Origin: an uncultured Desulfovibrio sp.
Lineage (GTDB): Bacteria > Desulfobacterota > Desulfovibrionia > Desulfovibrionales > Desulfovibrionaceae
Assembly: GCA_900546145.1 (NCBI GenBank)
Contig: URBN01000011.1
Location: 1 to 64,000, forward strand
Reading direction: 5' to 3'
Length of the DNA stretch: 64,000 bases
Positions 17,536-26,573 of the stretch are shown here, one piece after another. A model generated the notes under the pieces. That model saw only the letters and a program-made list of their open reading frames with translations, had not been told where the DNA came from and did not search any database. Numbering within the stretch: position 1 is the stretch's first letter; every line of letters starts with the position of its first letter. Position numbers and translations under genes: made by a program.

Positions 17536-17560
17536 TCCGTGGCAAAAACTGTTTGTCTCT

Positions 17561-17591
17561 GCCGGCAGCACTGTTGCGGTCGGCTTTTTTT
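17561..17591 (+). terminator. Rho-independent terminator after pyrR
   Basis: A GCCGGCAGCA/TGCGGTCGGC stem (one mismatch and one G-U pair) with loop CTGT is followed by seven T residues, 25 bases past the pyrR stop. Confidence 0.85.
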
Positions 17592-17885
17592 GTATCCATT
17601 GGTCAGAACCGGCCGGAACCGGGAAGGAGTGTGCTCTGAACAGAACGCACTCCCCTCACACCACAGTGACCTTCCGGGTTTTTAATGCCCCCAGTGCCAA
17701 TACCGTTCCGGCTGCCATGCCGCCACTTCCATAAGTGGAGGCAGCTGACCAGACCAGCGTTCTGGCTGCACCGCCCCGGACTTCATCACACACGGCGGAT
17801 ACCTCCGGTGCCAGGCTGTGATTTTCCCGCTGTCAGGGCAGTCCCGGGACTTTCATCATCAGACGCGCCAATAACGGGAGCACAG
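17592..17885. other. Non-coding stretch between convergent pyrR and flippase genes
   Basis: About 290 bases bounded by the two terminators. The only structure I see is a nested inverted repeat at 17711-17745 (outer GCTGCC/GGCAGC, inner CCACTT/AAGTGG with loop CCAT). No convincing gene. Confidence 0.4.
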
Positions 17886-17920
17886 AAAAAAGCGGGGCAA
17901 ACGAATACCGTACGCCCCGC
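17886..17920 (-). terminator. Rho-independent terminator after the flippase gene
   Basis: A minus-strand GCGGGGC/GCCCCGC stem is followed by six T residues, 10 bases past the stop codon. Confidence 0.85.
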
Positions 17921-17930
17921 CTGTTATTTT

Positions 17931-19508
17931 CTATCCGGCAGAATTCCGGACGCCGCTTCCGGCGGCAAGTCTGCGCCGGACTGCCCGCTTTCTGAGATAG
18001 AAACGCAGGGGCAGGAAGGTGCAGATAATCGCGAGGATACAGATGTTCAGTGCCCGGGACCATGCCGCGTTGAAGGGGCCCTGGAAGGAAAGAAGAGCAT
18101 TCTGCCCCCAGACTGTATGATACAGGGCGAACCCGAGCGCGAAGTTCAGGAGGAGCAGGCCGATGGCGCAGAGAAGCCACGGCGCGGGGATATGCTCTTC
18201 CATGAAGAGAGAATGTCTGTAGAAACGACGCCCCGACGCGTACAGCATACCCAGAACCACAGCGCACATGAGCGCCGGAATCCAGCTTCCCCGCATGAGC
18301 GTACCCAGAATGCCGAGCACAAGACAGATGCAAATCCATACATAGGGCCGGCGCTGACGCCGCTTCAGGCCATAGGCCAGGAAAAGCAGCAGACATCCCG
18401 CAGCCCCGCAGAATATGGTGCCGATGAACGCGCACTGGGTTGGCAGATACTGCGTCAGGAAGGAAAGCCCCCACCTCGGAGGTGTGGTTGAGAAGAGCAG
18501 AAGCACAGCGCCCGCAGCGAGCGCGAGACAGGCCGTAATCATGGGCGACAGCACGGAAAGCCAGCGGCCGGCGTCGTGAATGAAGTTGCGGCGCAGGCGC
18601 ACCTCGTACACGGCGAGCACGACGGCTGCGCAGAGAAGCGGCAGTATATAGTAAATGAGGCGGAACATGAGAACCGCCGCAAAGACCACCTGCTCCTGGT
18701 CCGTGTTGGTGAGGTGGATGATGATGAGCTCGAAAAGACCGACACCACCGGGAATATGAGTCAGGACGACAGCCACCTGGGCCATAAGGTAGCCAGGCAG
18801 GAACTGAAGATACCCCACTCCGATGGTTGAAGGCAGAAGAACCCACATGCAGGCTGCCGCACAGATCAGGTCAACCCAGGAAACCACGACCTGGGCAATG
18901 GCGATCTTCGGCGTCGGAAAGACGAATTCCTTGCCGAAAAAATGCACTGGCTTACGCACGAAAAAGCAGAGCACAAGGTAGAGGACAGCTATGCCCGTGA
19001 GCAGGGCTCCGAGGAGCCGGACGTTGTGGAGGGGCATTTTGGCCAGCAGTTCCGGAGGAAATTCCGGGGGGGCGATAAGGAAGACGATGCCGCCAAGGCC
19101 CATGGCGCCGATCCAGAAAGTGACCGCGAGCATGAGAACAAGATGCAAAATCTCGTGGATGGAGAAGCCCCAGACCGAATAAAACCGGAAACGCACGCTT
19201 GTTCCGCCCAGAAGAGCCCCGAAGTTATAGCTCACGGTCTGCCCCACGAACGACACAAGACTGACCTTGCTCATGGGCAGTGTTTTGTGGATGGCTTTCA
19301 GAGCCAGCCAGTCGTATCCAATCAGGATAAAATAATTGACGATGGCGAGGATAAAGGAAAGGAAAAGGCGGGTGTAGGGAATCTGATCGATGGCGGCACG
19401 TATTTGCGCTATGCTGTAAGCCTTGAGCTTGTCGTACAGAAGATACACAGCCAGAATGAAGATAGCCAGGACGAGAAGCGGCGCCAGATAGCGTAAATAT
19501 TTTTTCAT
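17931..19508 (-). CDS. MprF-type phospholipid flippase domain protein (no synthase domain)
   Basis: A 525-residue integral membrane protein with about 12-14 hydrophobic segments and a basic C-terminus. Residues 1-310 match the LPG_synthase_TM (UPF0104) family: YNFGALLGGTSVRFRFYSVWG, and LTHIPGGVGLFELIIIHL near 255. Residues 310-525 continue with further membrane segments as in the N-terminal half of MprF. The cytosolic aminoacyl-transferase domain (DUF2156) that makes lysyl-phosphatidylglycerol is absent, because the gene stops and a terminator follows. It may therefore flip a lipid made elsewhere. The substrate is unknown. It is monocistronic. Confidence 0.8.
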   Translation of the reverse strand: MKKYLRYLAPLLVLAIFILAVYLLYDKLKAYSIAQIRAAIDQIPYTRLFLSFILAIVNYFILIGYDWLALKAIHKTLPMSKVSLVSFVGQTVSYNFGALLGGTSVRFRFYSVWGFSIHEILHLVLMLAVTFWIGAMGLGGIVFLIAPPEFPPELLAKMPLHNVRLLGALLTGIAVLYLVLCFFVRKPVHFFGKEFVFPTPKIAIAQVVVSWVDLICAAACMWVLLPSTIGVGYLQFLPGYLMAQVAVVLTHIPGGVGLFELIIIHLTNTDQEQVVFAAVLMFRLIYYILPLLCAAVVLAVYEVRLRRNFIHDAGRWLSVLSPMITACLALAAGAVLLLFSTTPPRWGLSFLTQYLPTQCAFIGTIFCGAAGCLLLFLAYGLKRRQRRPYVWICICLVLGILGTLMRGSWIPALMCAVVLGMLYASGRRFYRHSLFMEEHIPAPWLLCAIGLLLLNFALGFALYHTVWGQNALLSFQGPFNAAWSRALNICILAIICTFLPLRFYLRKRAVRRRLAAGSGVRNSAG

Positions 19509-19650
19509 AATTTCGGGCCTCTCCGGAGAAAAGACTGGAAACAGGGGAAGGATTTCCTCCCCTGGAAACGTTAGATAATAAAATTTCCTGTTACTTCACG
19601 TCAAGCCGGAATAGCTTTTGGCGCGCCCGTTCTCCCCGGCCGGAAACGAG

Positions 19651-19682
19651 AACAGCCTCCCCGCTTGCGCGGAGAGGCTGTT
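19651..19682 (-). terminator. Hairpin after greA, probable terminator
   Basis: A minus-strand stem AACAGCCTCTCCGC/GCGGGGAGGCTGTT with loop GCAA (one mismatch) lies 23 bases past the greA stop. The following T content is modest (CTCGTTTCC). Confidence 0.55.
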
Positions 19683-19704
19683 CAGGAAAAGGTGCCCCCG
19701 GCCG

Positions 19705-20199
19705 TTATTCGACGACCTTATGTCCAAGAAATTTGATTTCGGTGATTTCGTAGGTCACGCTGCCACGGGGGATATTGATGGTCACCTCATCGCCGACTTC
19801 GTGGCCCAGAAGGGCTTTGCCCACGGGCGACAGATAGGAAATGCTGCCCTTCGACGGATTGGAATCGTCGGGGCCGAGGACGGTATAGGTCTTCTCTTCA
19901 TCGGTATCCTCGTCCACAAGGACGCAGGTGCTGCCGAACACAACGCGGTTACCGCTCAGCTTGTCGAGATCAATCACTTTGTACAGTCCGAGTCTGGATT
20001 CAATGTACTTGATTCGGGCCTCACACATGCCCTGACGCTCTCTGGCGGCATCGTAACCGGCGTTTTCACGCAGGTCGCCTTCTTCACGGGCTTCCTTGAT
20101 AGCCTGGATGATATGCGGACGTTCTTCCTTGAGTTCCGCAAGTTCTTTCTCCAGTCTCTTGTACCCCTGCACAGAAATCGGGATGCTGGAATCGGCCAT
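19705..20199 (-). CDS. greA: Transcription elongation factor GreA
   Basis: GreA rescues backtracked RNA polymerase by stimulating cleavage of the nascent RNA. The 164-residue protein has the N-terminal coiled coil (KRLEKELAELKEERP...REEGDLRENAGYDAARERQG), where the acidic DLREN tip is the catalytic part, and the C-terminal FKBP-like domain (VFGSTCVLVDEDTDEEKTYTVLGPDDSNP...GKALLGHEVGDEVTI). I set the start at ATG 20199, which has GGAGAA 8 bases upstream and gives the normal length; the in-frame ATG at 20274 would add 25 hydrophobic residues. Confidence 0.95.
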   Translation of the reverse strand: MADSSIPISVQGYKRLEKELAELKEERPHIIQAIKEAREEGDLRENAGYDAARERQGMCEARIKYIESRLGLYKVIDLDKLSGNRVVFGSTCVLVDEDTDEEKTYTVLGPDDSNPSKGSISYLSPVGKALLGHEVGDEVTINIPRGSVTYEITEIKFLGHKVVE

Positions 20200-20655
20200 G
20201 TCTCGTTCTCCTAAAAAACAATAAAAAAAAACGTCCACTGCCAAAACAGCGGATCGCAGAATACTTCTTTTCATAACTTTATAAGCCAGTCACCATGGAA
20301 GGTCAAGCGGGGACGGAATTTCTCAGCGTAAGGACCAGTCCGCTGCTTCCCCCTCTCTGAAAAATTATTTTTCTTTTTCAAGAAATCCATTGCATTTATT
20401 TCTTTTTTCAGTGCTTCTTTGATGTACTTCCGTTCGCTTTGCCTCTGTTTCCTGTTTTTAAATAAAATCTAGACTTTTTATATATTTTTATACTTTTGCG
20501 TATTACATTCTTTCAGTCTCTTCTGACGGCATCAGACAAGAAGTGATTCTTTCTTAAACTTGGCAATCCCTGGGATGTTTGCTATCAGTTATTCGTTCTG
20601 CAATCCGCCGGACGGGGAACTTTCTGTTCTCTCCAACCGATTCTTTCTGAAAAAG
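20200..20655. other. AT-rich divergent region between greA and the PerM-like gene
   Basis: About 455 bases, far more AT-rich than its surroundings, especially 20360-20510. It holds a TCTAGATTTT motif on the minus strand (20464-20474) that recurs upstream of murC and of the PEP-synthase-like operon. No open frame with a plausible start and composition was found. Confidence 0.4.
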
Positions 20656-21909
20656 ATGCGCAAAAATTCCCTTTTCTACCCCCGCGTCCTCTATATTCTG
20701 GCCGCACTGGCCTGGTATCTCCTGCTGTGGCCAAACCCAATCACCGTGTTCATGGCCGGCTGCACGGCCTGCCTGACTCTGCCCATATACAGGAAGTTCC
20801 GCACAATAGCGCGGCAGAGAAGGCGCAACGTAGAACCCCGCTGCCGCGCGCTTCTGGCAAAAGAGATTGGCGGGCCGAGGCTTATCCGCCCCATAATCAG
20901 GCGCTGGAGGCGCATCCGCACGGGCACAAGACTTTCCATCATCAGGGGTATGCCCATGACCGCATACCTTTCCCTGATCATTATGGGCATGATCCTGCCC
21001 GTGACGCTCTTCACGGTTCTTGTGGCTCCCCAGGTTGGCGCGGGCTTTTCCCGTCTGCACGAATTATGGTCAAATAATTTCCAGCTGCCCGAGGAATGGA
21101 CACAATTCCTCAACGAACGCTTCGCCAACATACACAACGTGCCTTTCGTAAACAGGATCCTTGAGGAAGGCCAGTCCATTCTCGATCAGATATCCGAGTA
21201 CTTCAGCAATTTTTCCACAGACACCATGACCACCATCATCAACAGGGGATTCAACGTCCTCGGTGGCACCATGTCCGTTCTCTGGGATCTCTTCCTCTTT
21301 CTTTTCCTCACTGTCATCTTCGCCCTCTACGCGGAACGCATCCATCTTGTTACGGCCCGCATCTTCCATCTGCATCCCCTGGTCCTGCACCGTTTCATCG
21401 AAGCCATCAGAAACGCCCTCAGAGGCATCTTCATGGGCATCATCTTCGTTGCCATCATTCAGGGCTTCCTGTGCGGCGTGGGATTCGCCATCGTTGGGTA
21501 CAAGCAGTTCGCCTTCTGGGGGCTGCTCGCCTCCTTCGTTGCTCCCATCCCCACCGTCGGAACAGCTCTCGTCTGGGGGCCGCTGAGCCTGCAGCTCTGG
21601 TTTTCCGGGCAGACCGTGGAGGCCGTCACGCTCGTGCTCTGGGGTGTCATCATCGTTTCCACCGCAGACAGCCTGCTTCGTCCGCTCTTTCTCAAGCAGG
21701 GCATCAAGGCTTCCTACTTCATTCTCATCCTCGTTATGCTGTGCGGCATAGCCGCCTTTGGCACAGTGGGTCTCATTCTCGGTCCCGTGCTCCTCGCCTT
21801 TTCCATCCAGGCTCTGGAAGAAGCCAACCGGGCCTATCCGTCCTTCTTCACCGGGCTGCAGGAAAAAAAGGACAGCCCGAAGCCAACATCTCAGGTTCCC
21901 CGCTCATGA
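20656..21909 (+). CDS. AI-2E family (PerM/YdgG-type) membrane transporter
   Basis: The product is 417 residues from the chosen start. It has an N-terminal pair of membrane segments (VLYILAALAWYLLLW, FMAGCTACLTLP), a central amphipathic region, and a C-terminal bundle of five or six membrane segments including IIFVAIIQGFLCGVGFAIVG, and a run around VAPIPTVGTALVWGPLSLQLW typical of the AI-2E transporter family. Members export autoinducer-2 or act as Na+/H+ antiporters, so the substrate is not predictable. The start is uncertain: ATG 20656 and an in-frame ATG 20575 both lack a strong ribosome site. The stop overlaps the start of the next gene (ATGA). Confidence 0.8.
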   Translation: MRKNSLFYPRVLYILAALAWYLLLWPNPITVFMAGCTACLTLPIYRKFRTIARQRRRNVEPRCRALLAKEIGGPRLIRPIIRRWRRIRTGTRLSIIRGMPMTAYLSLIIMGMILPVTLFTVLVAPQVGAGFSRLHELWSNNFQLPEEWTQFLNERFANIHNVPFVNRILEEGQSILDQISEYFSNFSTDTMTTIINRGFNVLGGTMSVLWDLFLFLFLTVIFALYAERIHLVTARIFHLHPLVLHRFIEAIRNALRGIFMGIIFVAIIQGFLCGVGFAIVGYKQFAFWGLLASFVAPIPTVGTALVWGPLSLQLWFSGQTVEAVTLVLWGVIIVSTADSLLRPLFLKQGIKASYFILILVMLCGIAAFGTVGLILGPVLLAFSIQALEEANRAYPSFFTGLQEKKDSPKPTSQVPRS

Positions 21910-22823
21910 TTCGCCCGCATCTTTTCCCCGCTGCTCTCCTTATTCTGGTTCTCTTCTTCTCCCTGCTCTCCGATCGGGAAGCCGTGGCCGGTGTCCCTGT
22001 CCGTTCCGCTCTCCTCCTTAATATGAGCACGGGGCAGATTCTCTACCAGAAATCTCCGGATATGCAGATTCCTCCGGCGTCCCTGACAAAAGTCATGACC
22101 TCCTTTCTCGTTCACGACGCCATTCAGGCCGGGAGACTTTCCTTTGGAAGCAGAGTACGAGTTCCGGCGAGCGCAGCCTGCGCAGGAGGCTCCACCATGC
22201 ATCTGCGCTCTGGTGAGCGCATTACCGTGCAGAACCTCCTGGAAGGCATGCTCATTGCCTCGGGCAATGACGCGGCCACAGCCCTCGCGTACAGGGTAAG
22301 CGGCAATCCCCGCACGTTCGTGGGAGCCATGAACGCCAAGGCCAGTGCCATAGGCATGACCAACACTGTCTTCAGAAATCCCACAGGTCTGCCGGCTGCA
22401 GGCCAGACCACCACGGCACGGGATATGATGCGCCTTGCTCTCGCCTATATGTCGAGCTATCCCGGCGCCCTCAGAATTCATTCCCAGAGTTTCGCCCAGC
22501 ACGGGAGGCGCACCCTCACGACCACGAATCCCTTTCTCGGTGAAAAAGGCGTGGATGGGCTCAAGACGGGCTTTACCGTCAGTTCCGGTTACAACATCAT
22601 CGTCACGGCAAAACGGGGAGATACGCGCCTCCTTATCATTGTACTCGGCGGGCGCTCGGCCGGACGGCGCAACATGGCTGCACGGGAACTCCTCGATGCA
22701 GGTTTCCGCCATCCCTCTTCCGCGGCCGCCGTCCGCAGAGATGTTGACGGCAGCGGAGTGATGAATCTGCGCCACGGCACCTATCAGAAGCACAGAGCCA
22801 GACACAAAAGAAGCCGCCGGTAA
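21906..22823 (+). CDS. D-alanyl-D-alanine carboxypeptidase (short DacA-type)
   Basis: A low-molecular-weight penicillin-binding protein that trims the terminal D-Ala of peptidoglycan stem peptides. The 305 residues include a signal peptide (AALLILVLFFSLL...AVAG), the catalytic SLTK tetrad within PPASLTKVMT, SGN (IASGNDAATALA), and KTG in DGLKTGFTVSSG. After about residue 285 it ends in a basic tail (HKRSRR). The C-terminal beta domain and membrane-anchoring helix of PBP5/DacA are missing, so it is probably soluble in the periplasm. The start overlaps the upstream transporter stop by 4 bases. Confidence 0.9.
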   Translation: MIRPHLFPAALLILVLFFSLLSDREAVAGVPVRSALLLNMSTGQILYQKSPDMQIPPASLTKVMTSFLVHDAIQAGRLSFGSRVRVPASAACAGGSTMHLRSGERITVQNLLEGMLIASGNDAATALAYRVSGNPRTFVGAMNAKASAIGMTNTVFRNPTGLPAAGQTTTARDMMRLALAYMSSYPGALRIHSQSFAQHGRRTLTTTNPFLGEKGVDGLKTGFTVSSGYNIIVTAKRGDTRLLIIVLGGRSAGRRNMAARELLDAGFRHPSSAAAVRRDVDGSGVMNLRHGTYQKHRARHKRSRR

Positions 22824-22963
22824 GGCCTCTCTCTGGGGCTCCCCCCCAAAAAAAATTCAGATATTTCCAATAAATATAAAAATACACAGGATACTTTTCC
22901 TGGCTATGTTCCGGACCTCTCCGGCAGCCTCCTACAACCGGGATACAGGCATTGCCGTGGTGT

Positions 22964-22981
22964 CACCTCCTCCGGGAGGTG
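22964..22981. repeat. Perfect 7-bp inverted repeat with GGAGGTG arm
   Basis: CACCTCC and GGAGGTG are separated by TCCG. If transcribed rightward, the hairpin would hide a perfect Shine-Dalgarno sequence located 14 bases before ATG 22996. Confidence 0.55.
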
Positions 22982-23202
22982 CTCTTCTCTGGGCCATGGG
23001 CCATCTGTTATGGGCAAATGCACCTTCTGTCCGGGGTAGCAGCGATCTCCTGCCCCCTTTTAGGGCTGAATTCAGTGCCCGCATCCGATACTTTCCCCCA
23101 AATATTCAGGACACAGGACAGGAAGCCACAGACGCGACCATAGCAGCCGACAGTGCTGACAGTGCGGCGGCTGTGAAGGCGATCCCCGAACCCAAATAAT
23201 GA

Positions 23203-23237
23203 TATCAGACTTTTCCTGCCCCCGGAGAAGTCTGATA
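23203..23237. repeat. Perfect 10-bp inverted repeat
   Basis: TATCAGACTT and AAGTCTGATA flank a 15-base GC-rich loop. No T tract follows on either strand, so it resembles an operator or the end of a lost element more than a terminator. It lies 114 bases upstream of tatA. Confidence 0.6.
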
Positions 23238-23350
23238 CACAAGCCACGTGCTCTTCATCTCCTGACCTTGACCTCATTACGGGCAAAGGATAATGATTTC
23301 AGCAAACGCAAAAATACACCTGCACCGTATAGGCAGGGAGGAGTAGGTTC

Positions 23351-23590
23351 ATGGGTATCGGAATGCAGGAAATGCTTATCATTCTGCTGGTGGTACTGGT
23401 TCTTTTCGGCGCCAAGAAACTTCCGGAGATCGGCGGCGGCCTGGGCCGCGCTATCCGCAACTTCAAGCGTGCAACCAGCGAACCGGATGAAATCGATATC
23501 TCAGCCAAGCCTGAAGCAAAAAAAGAACAGCCCGCTACCTCCCAAGCCCATTCGACAGACTCCTCGGATACCACGGGCGGCAAAGCCTAG
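23351..23590 (+). CDS. tatA: Sec-independent protein translocase protein TatA
   Basis: TatA multimers form the pore that moves folded proteins across the inner membrane. The 79-residue protein has a short N-terminal membrane helix (EMLIILLVVLVLFGAKKLPEI) and the TatA/E hinge FGAKKLPEIGGGLG. An amphipathic helix (AIRNFKRAT) and an acidic, Ser/Thr/Ala-rich tail follow. The length is typical. GGGAGGAG lies upstream of ATG 23351. tatB and tatC are not in this window; the next gene, 26 bases on, encodes an ACT protein. Confidence 0.93.
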   Translation: MGIGMQEMLIILLVVLVLFGAKKLPEIGGGLGRAIRNFKRATSEPDEIDISAKPEAKKEQPATSQAHSTDSSDTTGGKA

Positions 23591-23616
23591 TCTGAGCACA
23601 GGAAAGGAACTATCTC

Positions 23617-24048
23617 ATGAAAACCGAACAGATCTCTGTATTTCTGGAAAACAGGACCGGCCGTCTCTGTGAAGTGACGAAAGTTCTGGCTGAAGCCAAC
23701 ATCAATATCCGTGCCCTTTCCCTTGCCGACACGTCTGACTTCGGCATACTGAGAATGATCGTCTGCGATCCCCAGGAAGCCGCCAAGGTTCTGAAGAAAT
23801 CCGGTTTTGCCATCGGCATCAACAATGTCGTGGCTGTAGCCGTTGATGACAGGCCCGGCGGACTGGACGAGATCGTGCAGATCCTGAACAAGGCAGGCAT
23901 CAACGTCGAGTACATGTACGCCTTCCTGAACAAGAAGGAAAAGAGCGCCACCATGATCTTCCGTTTCGACAAGAACGACGAGGCCATCGACGAGCTTCAG
24001 AAAAAGGGCATCAAAATTCTTCCTCCCGCTGACGTCTGCGGCGACTAA
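23617..24048 (+). CDS. Tandem ACT-domain protein
   Basis: The 143-residue protein consists of two ACT domains: residues 1-70 (QISVFLENRTGRLCEVTKVL, ADTSDFGILRMIV) and 71-143 (AVAVDDRPGGLDEIVQIL, SATMIFRFDKNDEAIDELQ). ACT domains bind amino acids or similar small ligands and usually regulate an attached or partner enzyme. Stand-alone tandem ACT proteins of this type often sit beside phenylacetate-CoA ligase-like genes, but none is seen here. The ligand is unknown. It is probably cotranscribed with tatA; a terminator follows. Confidence 0.85.
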   Translation: MKTEQISVFLENRTGRLCEVTKVLAEANINIRALSLADTSDFGILRMIVCDPQEAAKVLKKSGFAIGINNVVAVAVDDRPGGLDEIVQILNKAGINVEYMYAFLNKKEKSATMIFRFDKNDEAIDELQKKGIKILPPADVCGD

Positions 24049-24079
24049 ATCACATACTTCCGATTGAGTTTTTCAGTCT

Positions 24080-24111
24080 CCCCTGTCCTCACCGGACAGG
24101 GGATTTTTTTT
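24080..24111 (+). terminator. Rho-independent terminator after the ACT protein gene
   Basis: A CCCCTGTCC/GGACAGGGG perfect stem with loop TCACC is followed by A and eight T residues. Confidence 0.93.
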
Positions 24112-24418
24112 GCCCGGAAACCGGAATCCGCCACACTGTCCGAAGACGCCACGCTCCTGCCCGGGGCGGTCCCCAATACGATTTTTCCATGGCTTATTTT
24201 CATAATATGCTGAAAATATTGATGAATTAATAATTACCCAGAAAATTACGCAATTTTTTCATTTTTTCCTCTTCACTAAACAGGGGCCCGACTTATCTTA
24301 TTGAGCGATGCAGGGAAGCCCCCCAAACACTGAAGCCGCCAAGGCTGACGGGCCCTGGCGGAACGCGCCCCGCACCTTAATAAAAAAGCAAATTAACTTT
24401 TATGGAGGAATACCCACT
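24112..24418. other. groESL upstream region
   Basis: About 300 bases with an AT-rich block (24190-24300) that should hold the promoter. I looked for a CIRCE element (TTAGCACTC-N9-GAGTGCTAA) and for a sigma-32 type CTTGAA/CCCCAT pair and found neither. Confidence 0.4.
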
Positions 24419-24709
24419 ATGAAACTGCAGCCGCTGAATGACCGCGTACTGGTCAAACGCCTTGAGTCTGAAGAAAAGACCGCTGGCGGTCTCTACATTC
24501 CGGATACTGCTAAGGAAAAGCCCTGCAAAGGCATGGTTGTCGCCGCCGGTCCGGGCAAGTGCGACGAGAAGGGTAACCGTGTCGCCATGGCTGTGAAGAA
24601 GGGTGACACCGTCCTCTTCAATAAGTATGCCGGCACCGAGGTCAAGCTCGACGGCGAAGACCACCTCGTTCTTCGCGAAGACGACATCCTCGCCATTATT
24701 ACCGACTAA
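24419..24709 (+). CDS. groES: Co-chaperonin GroES
   Basis: GroES is the 10-kDa lid that caps GroEL. The 96-residue protein begins KLQPLNDRVLVKRLE and has the mobile loop EEKTAGGLYIPDTAKEKP and the C-terminal DDILAIITD. ATG 24419 follows GGAGG by 9 bases and gives the standard length; the longer in-frame extension to 24308 has no family match. groEL starts 28 bases after its stop. Confidence 0.98.
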   Translation: MKLQPLNDRVLVKRLESEEKTAGGLYIPDTAKEKPCKGMVVAAGPGKCDEKGNRVAMAVKKGDTVLFNKYAGTEVKLDGEDHLVLREDDILAIITD

Positions 24710-24737
24710 GTAGCACCTATCCTGGAGGAAAATTACC

Positions 24738-26384
<1,647 letters not shown>

Positions 26385-26448
26385 ACTCCGGACTGAAGAC
26401 CGGTATCAGTACAAGCTGCCTGACGCAGCCTGATTAGTGTACGCATCA

Positions 26449-26483
26449 GGGCGGCACCCCTTTTCGGGCGCCGCCCTTTTTTT
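26449..26483 (+). terminator. Rho-independent terminator after groEL
   Basis: A GGGCGGC-A-CCC/GGG-C-GCCGCCC stem is followed by seven T residues, 65 bases past the groEL stop. Confidence 0.92.
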
Positions 26484-26573
26484 ATACCTGCGGACGTTCT
26501 TCTTTCCGCCTTTTCTGCTGTCTCTTGCGGACTGTTCCTGCCGGTGATAGTGGGAACCCTTCACGGAGGCACT

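Larger units (their letters stand above)
22824..23350. other. Long intergenic region between the carboxypeptidase gene and tatA
   Basis: This region of 527 bases starts with a C7-A8 homopolymer run. It holds a perfect CACCTCC/GGAGGTG hairpin (22964-22981), a possible but unsupported 67-codon frame (22996-23199), and a 10-bp perfect inverted repeat (23203-23237). No recognisable gene. The tatA promoter should lie in its last 100 bases but is not obvious. Confidence 0.45.

Noticed and set aside
22996..23199. Possible 67-codon gene after a GGAGGTG
   Set aside because: No family resemblance, long spacing from the ribosome site (14 bases) and no homolog test possible here. It is kept only as part of the intergenic description.
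24112..24418. CIRCE (HrcA) operator or sigma-32 promoter before groES
   Set aside because: I looked for the TTAGCACTC inverted repeat and for CTTGAA/CCCCAT and found neither, so no heat-shock element is called.
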